Shown here: positions 45,586 to 55,715 of the stretch, one piece after another
How positions within the stretch are numbered: the first letter of the stretch is position 1
Layout of the letters: each line of letters starts with the position of its first letter
NCBI GenBank assembly: GCA_029690005.1
Contig: CP121458.1
Span: 2,480,001 to 2,544,000 of the forward strand
Direction of reading: 5' to 3'
From: Prescottella defluvii
Lineage (GTDB): Bacteria; Actinomycetota; Actinomycetes; Mycobacteriales; Mycobacteriaceae
Length of the DNA: 64,000 bases
Notes under the pieces: model-generated
What the model was told of the DNA's origin: nothing
Databases searched by the model: none
What the model saw: the letters and a program-made list of their open reading frames with translations, nothing else
Translations under genes and position numbers: made by a program

Positions 45586-46933
45586 TCAACAGCCGGGCAT
45601 CAGCAGGCCCTGGTCGGCGCCGTAGCGATGGCCGTGGCCGGTCGGTGCGTCCAGCGAGAACACGAGGTCCACTGTCGTCTGGACGAAACTCACGAACGGA
45701 ATCCACTGCGGCACCGGTGCGTCGACGCGCGTACGCGTCAGATCGGGGGCCGTCGTCAGCAGTGCCGGCGACCACCACACCACCGGATCGGAGCTGTTGG
45801 CGAGCACCGTCGCGCCGCCGAGATGCACCGTCCCGGCCGGAGGCCCGGCCCACAGCGCGCTGCACGTGGCCGTCGCCGCGGCGGTGTCGTCGAGGATCGC
45901 GCTGCCGCCGACCGAGCCCAGGCTCTGCCCGTACACGTGCACCATCGGGCGCTCCTGCTGCGGCAGTGCGGCAACGTGCGCCGACACGGCCCCGAACAAC
46001 GCACGCGCGGACTCCTTCGCGTCGGAGCGACCGAACAGGAACGTGACCCAGCTGGGGGCGTACGAGTACTGCTGCCCGACGATCGCGACGTCGCCGCCGA
46101 ACCGGCGTTCGATCCCGCGCGCCGCCTCACCGTCGATCCAGCCCGAGCCCGTCGGGACGGCCACCACGACATGTCCCCGGGTGAACCCGCCCGCGCGGTC
46201 GAGGTCCCGCACCGCGAGGGCGGCGCGCGCGTCGACGTCGGGCGCGGAGTCGAGCCCCACGTACGTGCGGATGCTTCGGGGGTCCGAGGTGCCGGCGACG
46301 AAGCGACGTCCCTCGGCGCCCAGGGTCGTCCACGGGACGAGCGAATTGCCGTCGCTCGCAGCGAGACCGGGGTCGACGACCGCGCTGGTGTCTCGGAAGT
46401 GCTGCGCTGCAGCTGAAGTCGCTCCGGTACCGCGACGAACCAGGTGAGCGCGGCCACGGTGACGGCGAGTGCGGTCGATCGCGCGGCGCCCAGTCTCCGC
46501 GCCGCCGCGGTGAGGCCGCGCACGCCCCCGCCGACACCAGACAGACGACCGCGGCCCAGAGGCCGACCTGGATCCAGTGCGCCAGGCCGACCGTGGGCAG
46601 GGCCATCGCCGCGCGGAGCGAGTTCTGCCAGCGGTCGGCGCAGGCCACGGCCCACGTGACGGCGACACCCGCCGCGACGAGGGCGACGAGTCGCGGTGTC
46701 GAACCCTGGTGGGCGCGCGGCCGCAGCCGGCCGATCAGGGCCGTCGATCCCCACAGCGCCGCGACGAGCACGCCGGTCAGCACCCCCTGGACGGCCGCGG
46801 ACCGGGGGAGCAGCGACGGTGCCAGTGACACGACCGTTCCGCCCGCGACGGCCAGGGACGTGCCGACCCGGGGGAGCACACCGGTGAGGGCGAGGTGACG
46901 CGTGCGGACTCCGGTGCTCGGGATCGCGCTCAT
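45586..46933 (-). CDS. Multi-span membrane alpha/beta-hydrolase (Abhydrolase_9 type), two frameshifts
   Basis: About 449 residues. ATG 46933 overlaps the stop of the phospholipase gene (ATGA). The N-terminal 160 residues contain four or five membrane spans (VGTSLAVAGGTVVSLAPSLLP, GVLTGVLVAALWGSTALIG, LVALVAAGVAVTWAVACA, VGLWAAVVCLVSAGA, STALAVTVAALTWFVAV). The C-terminal hydrolase domain reads RTYVGLDSAPDVDARAALAVRDLDRAGGF, VVVAVPTGSGWIDGEA and HVYGQSLGSVGG, with nucleophile Ser in GQSLG. Frames break near 46530 and 46410, each one missing G. The active site probably faces the outside. Substrate unknown; lipid or ester is likely by context. Confidence 0.82.
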
Positions 46934-47568
46934 GCCGGCACCGCCCACTGGATCCGCCCCACCCGACGGAACACTGCCGTCACGACCAGCAGTCCGAGCG
47001 CCGCGAGGGTGGCGCCGACGGTGTACCGAATCCAGGGCTCGTCGATCGGGACGCCGTATCCCTGCCGCATGGAGTTGAGGGACACCGCGGTCGTGGCGGT
47101 GTTCGCCATCGCGAAACAGGAAGTGCGGTCCCGTTCCCGGGCCTCGCACGCCTCGTGCATCCGACGGTCCAGCTGGGCGTCGATGGCGGTGCGTGCCCAC
47201 CCGCCCAGATCACCGTCGGCCTGGTGCGCGTAGCGCAGCAGGTCGTAACCGAGATCGTGTGCCTTGCAGGCGGTGTCGAACTCGGCCGGGAGAGGCACCG
47301 GTGACGAGCACTCGCCGTTCGGATTCACCAGCAGGCCGCCCTCGACGCGCGGCCGGTAGCCGATGACGGCCGCGAAGTCGTCGGGCACGGCCGATGCGTC
47401 CGGCGCGACGTCGGGCGACGCGGTCAGTGCCGTCACCGCCCGCGCGGCGCCCGAGTCCTCCCGGGCGGGCGTGCCGGCGACGGCCTGCGGGGCGGACAGG
47501 GTCACGGTGACGATCGCGGTGCCGGCGAGGACCGCGCCGGTCCATCTTCTGGTTCGCATGGCAATCAC
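46930..47568 (-). CDS. Secreted, membrane-anchored prokaryotic phospholipase A2-like protein
   Basis: 212 residues. A signal peptide (RWTGAVLAGTAIVTVTLSAPQAVAG) exports the protein. The PLA2 core holds EFDTACKAHDLGYDLLRYA, where CKxHDxxY carries the catalytic His104-Asp105 pair, with conserved CSSP, EACEARERDRTSCFAMAN cysteines for disulfides. A C-terminal span YTVGATLAALGLLVVTAVF anchors it. The predicted reaction is release of fatty acid from the sn-2 position of phospholipids outside the membrane. The calcium-binding loop is not obvious. It is coupled to the downstream hydrolase by ATGA overlap and lies divergent from the two-component system at 47727. Confidence 0.82.
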   Translation of the reverse strand: MIAMRTRRWTGAVLAGTAIVTVTLSAPQAVAGTPAREDSGAARAVTALTASPDVAPDASAVPDDFAAVIGYRPRVEGGLLVNPNGECSSPVPLPAEFDTACKAHDLGYDLLRYAHQADGDLGGWARTAIDAQLDRRMHEACEARERDRTSCFAMANTATTAVSLNSMRQGYGVPIDEPWIRYTVGATLAALGLLVVTAVFRRVGRIQWAVPA

Positions 47569-47726
47569 GCTAGAAATGGCCCCTACGCTGCGGCATCCCT
47601 CCGTGGAGTGGAATCGGGACGGCTCTGTCGAGGGGGTGGCGGCGCCACTGTCGTACCGGGGAGCGAGCCCGATCTCACTCTCAGGTATGACGCCCGACGA
47701 CGTCCGGGTTCCTAGAGTCGACAGCT

Positions 47727-48907
47727 GTGAGTGGCAACGAAGTGGAACGAGCGAAGACGCGGCTGCAAGGACACGGGCTGACGAACCTCATCGTGCTCGT
47801 CACGGCGATCCTGTACGCGGTGGCGTGGCCGACGCTGCACCTCACCCACCAGGTGCTGCCTCCGGTGCAGCCGATCGTCGCCGCGCTCGCCGCGTGGCCG
47901 TTCCTCCTGATCCGGGCCAATCCGGCACTGGGGTGGGCGGTCTCGGCGGTCTCGGCCCTCGTGATCCCGTGGGTGTTCGACCTCGTCCCCGAGTCCGGGT
48001 ACACCTACCCCTGGCAGGTCGTGCACATCATCGTGATCATGGCGTTGCTGCTCGCGGTCAGTGTCACCGCCGGCCCGCCGACCGTGGTGGTGGCCTGGGT
48101 CTCGACTGTGCTGCTGTTCCTCGCGGACACCCCCGGAGACGACGGCGTCGGGTGGGCGGTCGGGTTGAGCGCGCTGGTCATGTTCGGTCTGCTGATCCGA
48201 TGGCTGGTGGTGTCGCGCCGGCAGTTGGCCGCGGAGGAACAGACCAGCGAACTCGAACGCGCGCGTCGGGCGATCCTCGAGGAGAAGGCGCGCATCGCCC
48301 GGGACCTCCACGATGTGGTCGCACATCACATGTCGATGGTGGTCGTGCAGGCGCAGAGTGCGCCGTACCGAATCGCCTCGGTGTCCGACGAGGCGAAGGC
48401 CGAGTTCGAATCCATCGGAGCCACCGCGCGTGACGCGCTCGACGAGATCCGGGACTGCTCGGTGTGTTGCGCAGCGACGCCGAGACGCTCGAACGGGCAC
48501 CGCAGCCGGGCGTCGAACAGATCCAGGAGTTGCTCGACGGCACCCGCCGCGCGGGGATCGCATTGTCGTGGAACGTGACCGGTGACCAGGGGTCGTTGTC
48601 GGAGTTGGTCGGGCTGACGGTCTACCGGATCCTGCAGGAGTCGCTCGCGAACGCGGCCCGGCACTGCCCGGGCGCCCCCGTGGCGGTGACGCTCGACTAC
48701 GGTCCGCCCGTCGCGTCCCTCGTGGTGGTCAACGGCCCCGCCGTCGTGGCCGTGGGTGCGCCGGTGCCGTCGGAGTCCTCGGGCGGCAGCGGCATCGGCG
48801 GCATGCGCGAGCGCGCCGCCGCGGTCGGTGGCACCCTCGACACCCGGGCGCTGCCCGACGGCGGCTTCGAGGTCACGGCCCACATCCCGGTCGCGCCGCT
48901 CGCCTAG
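47727..48907 (+). CDS. NarL-type sensor histidine kinase, one frameshift
   Basis: Membrane kinase of about 394 residues. Six hydrophobic segments fill residues 18-165 (NLIVLVTAILYAVAWPTLHL to GLSALVMFGLLIRWLVV), with no extracytoplasmic domain of size. The HisKA_3 dimerisation domain follows: RAILEEKARIARDLHDVVAHHMSMVVVQAQSAPY, phospho-acceptor His near residue 195. The ATPase has LTVYRILQESLANAARH (N box) and GGSGIGGMRERAAAVGG (G box). One G is missing near 48460 (IRGLLGVLRSDAETLE). GTG 47727 is the start. Divergent from the phospholipase gene, with the response regulator 9 bp downstream. Confidence 0.9.
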
Positions 48908-48916
48908 GCTGTCGGG

Positions 48917-49579
48917 GTGGCGATCACGGTCTTCATTGCGGACGATCAGGCGATGGTGCGGCAGGGCTTCGGCGCGCTGCTAGCCGCGCAGCCCGACATC
49001 AGTGTGATCGGCGACGCGCCGAACGGCCGCATCGCCGTCTCCGAGGTCAAGCGCCTGCGCCCCGACGTCGTGCTGATGGACGTGCGGATGCCGGAACTCA
49101 ACGGTCTCGACGCGGCGCGTGAGATCCTGTCCGCCGCAATGGATCCTCCGGTGCGAGTGTCGATGCTCACCACGTTCGACATCGACGAGTACGTGTACGA
49201 GGCACTCGGCATCGGCGCGAGCGGCTTCATGCTCAAGGACGCGCCGGCCGAGGAGCTGATCCGCGCGGTGCGGGTCGTCGCGGACGGCGACGCTCTGCTC
49301 GCGCCCAGCGTGACCCGACGGCTGATCTCCGACGTCACCCGACGCCGGGCGGCCCCGCGTCCGCGCCATCCGCAGCTCGACTCGCTGACCCCGCGTGAGC
49401 GCGAGGTGCTCGAGCTGATCGCCGGCGGGCTGTCGAACACCGAGATCGCCGAACGCCTGTTCGTGGCGGAGCAGACCGTCAAGACCCACGTCGGCAAGGT
49501 GTTGTCGAAGCTGTCGCTGCGGGACCGGGCCCAGGCGGTGGTGCTCGCGTACGAATCGGGCCTCGTCACACCGGGCTGA
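48917..49579 (+). CDS. NarL/LuxR-family response regulator
   Basis: 220 residues, uninterrupted. Receiver domain: ITVFIADDQAMVRQGFGALL with acidic pocket Asp9-Asp10, phosphorylation site Asp55 in VVLMDVRMPELNG, and Lys in MLKDAPAEEL. The C-terminal LuxR helix-turn-helix reads LTPREREVLELIAGGLSNTEIAERLFVAEQTVKTHVGKVLSKL. It is expected to be phosphorylated by the upstream kinase and to control nearby genes, the phospholipase-hydrolase pair being the natural candidate. GTG 48917 is the start. A short CGATC-centred palindrome at about 49590-49605 follows the stop. Confidence 0.95.
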   Translation: MAITVFIADDQAMVRQGFGALLAAQPDISVIGDAPNGRIAVSEVKRLRPDVVLMDVRMPELNGLDAAREILSAAMDPPVRVSMLTTFDIDEYVYEALGIGASGFMLKDAPAEELIRAVRVVADGDALLAPSVTRRLISDVTRRRAAPRPRHPQLDSLTPREREVLELIAGGLSNTEIAERLFVAEQTVKTHVGKVLSKLSLRDRAQAVVLAYESGLVTPG

Positions 49580-49656
49580 TCGAGTCGGGTGCCCGATCGG
49601 CACGGGAGCGGCAGAGATGAGAGGGGACCGCTCTGCTACCCGAACGTCGAGGGGCC

Positions 49657-50691
49657 GTGATGCGCATCGGAATCCTGACCGGAGGCGGCGACTGTCCCGG
49701 TCTCAACGCCGTGATCCGTGCCGTCGTGCGAACGGCCGACCGCCGATACGGCAGCACCGTCGTCGGCTTCCAGGACGGCTGGCGCGGACTCCTCGAAGAC
49801 CGCAAGGTCCAGATGCGCAACGAGGACCGCATCGACCGCATCCTCGCGCGCGGCGGCACGATCCTCGGTACCGCGCGGGTCAACCCGCAGAAGCTGCACG
49901 ACGGACTCGACCGCATCAAGCAGACGCTCGACGACAACGGCATCGAGGTCCTCGTCCCGATCGGCGGGGAGGGCACGCTGACGGCCGGCAGCTGGCTCTC
50001 CGACAGCGGGGTGCCCGTCGTCGGGGTGCCGAAGACGATCGACAACGACATCGACTGCACGGACGTCACCTTCGGGTTCGACACGGCCCTCACGATCGCG
50101 ACCGACGCGATCGACCGCCTGCACACGACGGCGGAGTCGCACCAGCGCGTCATGCTCGTCGAGGTGATGGGCCGGCACGCCGGCTGGATCGCGCTGCAGT
50201 CCGGGATGGCATCGGGAGCGCACCTGATCCTCGTTCCCGAGCAGCCGTTCGACGTCGACGAGGTGTGCGCCATGGTCAAGAAGCGCTTCCAGCGCGGCGA
50301 CTCGCACTTCATCTGCGTCGTCGCCGAGGGCGCGGCGCCGGACCCGGAATCCATGACCCTGCGGGAGGGCGGGATCGACGAGTTCGGGCACAAGATCTTC
50401 ACCGGCGTCGCGCAGCAGCTCGCCGTCGAGATCGAACGGCGGATCGGCGAAGAGGTCCGCACGACGGTGCTCGGCCACGTTCAGCGCGGCGGCACTCCCA
50501 CGCCGTACGACCGGGTCCTGGCCACCCGGTTCGGGGTGCACGCCACCGACGCCGCCCACAGCGGACAGTTCGGTCAGATGGTGGCTCTGCACGGCACCCA
50601 GATCGACCTCGTGCCGCTGTCGGAGGCGACCAAGCGCCTCAAGACCGTGCCCTTGGATCGTTACCGGGAGGCGGCCGCGTTCTTCGGGTGA
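49657..50691 (+). CDS. pfkA: 6-phosphofructokinase
   Basis: Phosphorylates fructose 6-phosphate in glycolysis. 344 residues, uninterrupted. [23 protein letters not shown] binds ATP phosphates; [14 protein letters not shown] loop ([14 protein letters not shown]) carries GGEGT, the form seen in actinobacterial PFKs; [20 protein letters not shown] has the catalytic TIDND Asp; [11 protein letters not shown] and [21 protein letters not shown] are substrate-binding segments. GTG 49657 or ATG 49660 is the start. Whether ATP or PPi is used cannot be settled from sequence alone, though actinobacterial relatives with this motif use ATP. Confidence 0.96.
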   Translation: MMRIGILTGGGDCPGLNAVIRAVVRTADRRYGSTVVGFQDGWRGLLEDRKVQMRNEDRIDRILARGGTILGTARVNPQKLHDGLDRIKQTLDDNGIEVLVPIGGEGTLTAGSWLSDSGVPVVGVPKTIDNDIDCTDVTFGFDTALTIATDAIDRLHTTAESHQRVMLVEVMGRHAGWIALQSGMASGAHLILVPEQPFDVDEVCAMVKKRFQRGDSHFICVVAEGAAPDPESMTLREGGIDEFGHKIFTGVAQQLAVEIERRIGEEVRTTVLGHVQRGGTPTPYDRVLATRFGVHATDAAHSGQFGQMVALHGTQIDLVPLSEATKRLKTVPLDRYREAAAFFG

Positions 50692-50707
50692 CGAGGCGCA
50701 TAAACTC

Positions 50708-52222
50708 ATGGGCATGACTGCCGCCGTGTCCGCTGACCTTCTCGACTATGACGCCGTCCTCGCGAAGTTCGAGCCCGTACTGGGCATGGAAGTGCACGTC
50801 GAGTTGCACACCGCCACCAAGATGTTCTGTGGCTGCCCCACGGCGTTCGGCGCCGAGCCCGACGCTCAGGTGTGCCCCGTGTGCCTCGGTATGCCGGGCG
50901 CGCTGCCGGTGGTCGACCAGGCCGCCGTCGAGTCGGCGATCCGCATCGGTCTGGCGCTGAACTGCTCCATCACCCCGTGGGGCCGGTTCGCGCGGAAGAA
51001 CTACTTCTACCCGGACCAGCCGAAGAACTACCAGATCTCCCAGTACGACGAGCCCATCGCGACCGAGGGCTACCTCGACGTCGTGCTCGACGACGGCACC
51101 ACGTGGCGCGTCGAGATCGAGCGCGCCCACATGGAGGAGGACACCGGTAAGTCGCTGCACGTCGGCGGCGCCACCGGTCGTATCCACGGCGCGAGCCACT
51201 CGCTGCTCGACTACAACCGCGCCGGCGTGCCGCTCGTCGAGATCGTCACCAAGCCCATCACCGGCGCCGGTGAGCGTGCCCCCGAGGTCGCCCGCGCGTA
51301 CGTGACCGCGCTGCGTGACCTGCTCAAGGCCCTCGACGTCTCGGACGTCCGCATGGATCAGGGTTCGCTGCGCTGCGACGCCAACGTCTCGCTGATGCCG
51401 ATCGGGGCGAAGGAATTCGGCACCCGCACCGAGACCAAGAACGTCAACTCGCTCAAGAGCGTCGAGACCGCTGTCCGCTACGAGATGCGCCGCCAGGGCG
51501 CCGTGCTCGTCTCCGGTGGCGAGGTCATCCAGGAGACCCGGCACTTCCAGGAGGCCGACGGCACCACGTCCGCCGGTCGCCGCAAGGAGACCGCCGAGGA
51601 CTACCGCTACTTCCCGGAGCCCGATCTCGAACCGGTCGCCCCGAGCGCCGAGTGGGTCGAGGAACTGCGCGGAACGATGCCCGAGCTGCCGTGGATCCGC
51701 CGCGCCCGCATCCAGGAGAAGTGGGGCGTGTCCGACGAGGTCATGCGTGACCTCGTCAACGCCGGTGCCCTCGAGCTGGTGATCGCGACGACCGAGGCCG
51801 GCGCGTCGGCCGACGCGGCGCGGTCCTGGTGGGTGTCGTACCTCGCGCAGCAGGCCAACACGCGCGGCGTCGAGCTCGGTGAACTGCCGATCACGCCCGT
51901 CCAGGTCGCGAAGGTGGTCGAGCTCGTCGACAGCGGCAAGCTCAACAACAAGGTCGCCCGGCAGGTCGTGGACTTCGTGCTCGACGGCGAGGGCGAGCCC
52001 GAGCAGATCGTGGAGGCGCGGGGTCTGGTCGTCGAACGCGACGACACCAAGCTGCAGGCCGCCGTCGACGAGGCGCTGGCCGCCAACCCCGATATCGCCG
52101 AGAAGATCCGCAGCGGCAAGGTCGCCGCGGCGGGCAAGATCGTCGGTGACGTGATGAAGGCGACCCGCGGCCAGGCCGATCCTGCGCGTGTCAAGGAGCT
52201 CGTCATCGCTGCGTGCAGCTAA
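50708..52222 (+). CDS. gatB: Glutamyl-tRNA(Gln)/aspartyl-tRNA(Asn) amidotransferase subunit B
   Basis: tRNA-binding and kinase subunit of GatCAB, 504 residues, uninterrupted. [24 protein letters not shown] is the family start; [13 protein letters not shown] with Cys pairs forms the zinc site; [45 protein letters not shown] and [13 protein letters not shown] complete the kinase domain. The C-terminal helical and YqeY domains follow ([37 protein letters not shown]). ATG 50708 or 50714 may start it; it is 16 bp after pfkA, so the two are co-transcribed. Confidence 0.97.
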   Translation: MGMTAAVSADLLDYDAVLAKFEPVLGMEVHVELHTATKMFCGCPTAFGAEPDAQVCPVCLGMPGALPVVDQAAVESAIRIGLALNCSITPWGRFARKNYFYPDQPKNYQISQYDEPIATEGYLDVVLDDGTTWRVEIERAHMEEDTGKSLHVGGATGRIHGASHSLLDYNRAGVPLVEIVTKPITGAGERAPEVARAYVTALRDLLKALDVSDVRMDQGSLRCDANVSLMPIGAKEFGTRTETKNVNSLKSVETAVRYEMRRQGAVLVSGGEVIQETRHFQEADGTTSAGRRKETAEDYRYFPEPDLEPVAPSAEWVEELRGTMPELPWIRRARIQEKWGVSDEVMRDLVNAGALELVIATTEAGASADAARSWWVSYLAQQANTRGVELGELPITPVQVAKVVELVDSGKLNNKVARQVVDFVLDGEGEPEQIVEARGLVVERDDTKLQAAVDEALAANPDIAEKIRSGKVAAAGKIVGDVMKATRGQADPARVKELVIAACS

Positions 52223-52233
52223 CGTAGCGGCCC

Positions 52234-53443
52234 ATGGACGCCGCCGTTGCCACATCACTGTTCTGGATCACGGTCGCGGCGGCGATCGCGCCACTCATCG
52301 CGGGATCGTTGCGGCGCAAGCTGATTCCCGAGGTGGTGCTGCTGCTCGTGGGCGGCATCGTCATCGGTCCGTACGCACTGAATCTGGCGAACGTCGACGC
52401 CGAGATCGAACTGCTGCGCGAACTCGGGCTCGGCATGCTGTTCCTTCTCGCCGGATACGAGATCGACAAGGACGAGCTGACCGGTCGCGGCGGGCGTCGC
52501 GCGCTGGTGACCTGGTTGGCTTGTATCAGTTTGGCGTTGCGCGATCGTCGGCGGTCTGTCGGCCGCGGGACTGGTGCATTCGGAGATCGCCGTCGCGATC
52601 GCGCTCACGTCGACCGCACTGGGCACGCTGCTGCCGATCCTCAAGGACCGCGGCCTCCTCGGGGCGCCGGTCGGGCGGGCGGTCCTCGATCACGGTGCGA
52701 TCGGTGAGCTCGGCCCGGTCCTGGCGATGGCGGTGCTGTTGGGCGCGCGCGGGGCGGTGCTCTCGCTCGTCGTGCTGGCGGCGTTCGCCGCGGTCGCGGT
52801 CGTCGTCGCGATGCTGCCGTCCCGCATCCTCCGCGAGGGCACCGACTTGCTGACGGTGATCCGCCGCGGATCCGACACCACCGCCCAGACGACCGTGCGA
52901 CTGGTGATGCTGCTGCTGGTGGCGCTCATCGCGGTGGCCGCGATCTTCGACCTCGACATCATCCTGGGCGCGTTCGCGGCCGGGTTCATCCTGCGCCGCA
53001 CCGTGCCGAAGGAGACGAACTGCTCGAAGGGGAAGCTGGAGGGGCTCGCCTTCGGCCTGCTGATCCCGATCTTCTTCGTCACGTCCGGGATGGCGATCGA
53101 CGTCTCCGCAGTCGCCGGCGAACCCCTGGTGCTGCTCGCCTTCCTCGCCCTGCTCCTGATCGTCCGCGGGCTGCCCGTGTTCATCGCGTCGCGCTACGAC
53201 CGCGGTCCCGCCGGCGCGAACTTCGACACCCGCGAGCAACTCCAGGTGGCGCTGTACTCGACCACCGGCCTGCCGCTCATCGTCGCTGTCACGGGCGTCG
53301 CGGTCTCCGCCGGTCAGATGTCCAACGGGACCGCGTCTATCCTCGTGGCCGCCGGCGCCATCACGGTCCTCGTGCTGCCGCTGCTCGCGAGCGCGCTCGC
53401 CGCCAAGACGCCCAGCGAGCCGCGCGACCAACTTCCGGCGTGA
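52234..53443 (+). CDS. Cation:proton antiporter (CPA2/KefB type), one frameshift
   Basis: Integral membrane transporter of about 402 residues, with some 11-12 spans. ITVAAAIAPLIAGSLRRKLIPEVVLLLVGGIVIGP and LRELGLGMLFLLAGYEID are the first conserved segments of Na+/H+ or K+/H+ antiporters; LTSTALGTLLPILKDRGLLG carries the family T-S-x-x-x-x-x-P-I-L/V motif near the transport core, FDLDIILGAFAAGFILRR and LIPIFFVTSGMAIDV follow. It lacks a RCK/TrkA-N domain. The frame breaks near 52530 with one extra base (SLALAIVGGLSAAG). The stop is 3 bp from that of the convergent LppZ-like gene. It begins 11 bp after gatB. Confidence 0.87.
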
Positions 53444-53446
53444 GCG

Positions 53447-54591
53447 TCAGTCGACGCCGCCGCCGCCCGACGGCAACGGGAACTTGACCACCCGATCGTC
53501 GGTGGGCGCGGGGGTGCCGCCCGACTTGTTGACCGTCGCCGCCCAGATCTGGCCGTCGCCGCTGATGACGGTGCCGCCGAGACGGCCGTAGAGGTTCTGC
53601 GCCAGCAACGCCGGTGCCGTCGAGACGCCACCGGTCTCGCGGTCGGTCGCGAAGACCGCCACCGCCCTCCCGTCGCTGAGCGCGACCGCCACCGCACCCT
53701 TCGCGGCCGCACAGCCCCCGACGCCGGGCTTGTCGGGCCACGTCCAGGCGGGCGCGCCGACGGCACCGTCGGCGCCGACCCGTTGCAGCCGGTCCTCGAC
53801 GGCCGTGCGGTCGGCCACCCAGACGGCACCGCTCGGATCGGTGCAGACGTCGCCGGCTCGGCCGATCCCGGACAGCGCCACCGCCGGTCGCGGCGGATTC
53901 GGGGTCGACGAAAGTGCGGTGACGCGCAGGAGCTTTCCGGCGAGGGACGCGGGATCGGCAGCGGCAGCCGGATTCCCGGCGTCGCCCGTGAGGACCATCA
54001 GCTCACCGGGAGTCGAGAACGCCAGCGCGCCCGCATTTCCGGCGTCGCCGCGCGGAATGCCGGTCAGCACGTCCTTCGGCGCATCGCCGGGCGCGATTCG
54101 CACGACCCGGTTGTCGCTCGGCGTCGTGATGTACGCGTAGATCAGATTGTCCTCGCCGAAGGTGGGGACAGTGTGATGTCGAGCAGTCCGCCGTCCGAGC
54201 CGGAATCGACCGGGATCCTTGCGAACTCGGCGGGCTTCTCGCCCGGCGCCACCCGCATGATGCGCCCGGTGCGGCGCTCGGTGACCAGGGCCGCGTTGCC
54301 GTCGGGCAGCATCACCATGCCGCCCGTCGCGTCCAGGCAGGTCGCGATGACGTTGGGATCGGGGTCGAAGCACGGGTCGTTCGGCGCGGACGGCGCCGGC
54401 ATCGCCGACGGCGCCGCGGTCGGTTCCTTCGGTTGCACCTCGGCGCCGGAGCCGAACGTCGGCTCTGGGGTGAACGGAGAGGACGCGGAGTCGTCGAACC
54501 GGGCGCATCCGGCGATCGTGAGCGCCGTGATCGAGAGGAGCGCTGTCGCGGCCGTGCGCCGGATCGTCCGGCCCCGTTGACCAATCGTCAT
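53447..54591 (-). CDS. Beta-propeller lipoprotein (LppZ-like, glucose/sorbosone dehydrogenase fold), one frameshift
   Basis: Exported lipoprotein of about 381 residues, equivalent in position to M. tuberculosis lppZ (Rv3006). Signal RRTAATALLSITALTIAGC ends in lipobox I-A-G-C, then a Pro/Ala-rich linker. The six-bladed propeller includes TGGMVMLPDGNAALVTERRTGRIMRVAPG, SDGGLLDITLSPTFGEDNLIYAYITTPSDNRVVRI, GDAGNAGALAFSTPGELMVLTGDAGNP and SGAVWVADRTAVEDRLQRV. This is the GSDH family of PQQ-dependent sugar dehydrogenases, but a functional PQQ site is not demonstrated. One C is missing near 54165. ATG 54591. Confidence 0.86.
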
Positions 54592-54702
54592 GGTGCAGAC
54601 GTTACGGAAGGTTCGGTGGTCGCCGCCACGCGGTGCGTTGTGACCGGCGCGCCGGGCTGCGGTACCCGGTCAACTCCGGCGAGCGCACCTAGGCTGCAGG
54701 TC

Positions 54703-55636
54703 GTGACTGACAAGCCGAGAGATCACACCGAGTCCGTCGGCGGGGCGTCCGCCCCGAGCCCGTTCGACCAGCCGACCGAGAGGTTCCCGGTCCAGTCGAT
54801 GCGGCCGTCGAATCCGACGAAGCCGTTGGTGCCGCAGACCGACGAGGACCTCGACTTCGGCGCCCTGAATGCGGACAGCCTGCCGACCGAGCAGATTCCC
54901 ACCTTCCGGTCAGGGTCCGCGCCGGCGGCCCCCATCGTGGTGGAAGATCAGCCCACCGAGGTGATCGACCGCGGCGAGCCCACGGTGTCCACCCCGTTGC
55001 CGACGGAGATCCTGATGGCGGAGCCGATCGTGTCCGAGCCGCTTGTGTCCGAACCGATCGGGTCGCCGCCCGCGGTCGCCGGTCCGGTCGCGGTCCCGGC
55101 TGCGTCGTCGCCGGACGACTCGCGTCGCGGCACCCTCGACCTGGGTTTGCTCGTTCTGCGTCTCGCGCTCGGCGGAACGATGTTGGTGCACGGCCTGCAG
55201 AAGCTCACGGGGTGGTGGAACGGACCGGGCTCGGCGGCTATCGCGATCAGCTGATCGACGGCGGCTTCGACCATGCGCGGGCGCTCGCTGCAGCGGGCGC
55301 GGTCGGGGAGGTGGCAGGCGGCGCGCTGCTGATCCTGGGCCTGATCACCCCGGTGGCCGCGGCGGTGGTGCTCGCGGTGATGATCGACGCGTGGTGCCTG
55401 AAGCAGTCGATGGTGCCCGGTCTTCAGTACTTCGGGCCCGAGGGCGTCGAATACGAGACCATGCTGGGCGCGGCCGCGGCCGCGATCGTCCTGACCGGTC
55501 CGGGCGCATCTCCCTCGACGGTCGCCGCAAGTGGGCAACTCGCCCGTACGTCGGCTCGTCGGTGATCCTGCTGCTGGGCATCGCCGTCGGCGTCGTCGTG
55601 TGGTTCGTCCTCAACGGGGCCAACCCCGTCATCTGA
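54703..55636 (+). CDS. DoxX-family membrane protein with a long acidic N-terminal tail, two frameshifts
   Basis: About 310 residues from GTG 54703. Residues 1-145 are hydrophilic and rich in Pro, Glu and Ser, with short repeats (PIVSEPLVSEPIGSPP). The DoxX domain then reads LDLGLLVLRLALGGTMLVHGLQKLTGWWNGPGLGGYRDQLIDGGFDHARALAAAGAVGEVAGGALLILGLITPVAAAVVLAVMI and ends with a fourth span VILLLGIAVGVVVWFVLNG. DoxX proteins form membrane oxidoreductase complexes in mycobacteria (with SodA and SseA); the tail may bind such a partner. Frames break near 55232 and 55510 (one base missing each). M. tuberculosis carries a similar gene next to lppZ (Rv3005c). Confidence 0.84.
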
Positions 55637-55659
55637 CGCCGCCGCGCCAGGTTTCGTCG

Positions 55660-55687
55660 TGCCGCGCCTCCGATCGGGGGCGCGGCA
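55660..55687. repeat. Hairpin repeat family D, copy 1
   Basis: 28-bp palindrome TGCCGCGCCTCCGATCGGGG and its complement pair at 26 of 28 positions, followed by GCGGCA-containing sequence that also resembles the flank of copy 2. It lies between the DoxX gene and the AbiEi-like gene. Confidence 0.8.
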
Positions 55688-55715
55688 TCGCCATTTCGGG
55701 TGCGGCAACCAGGTT

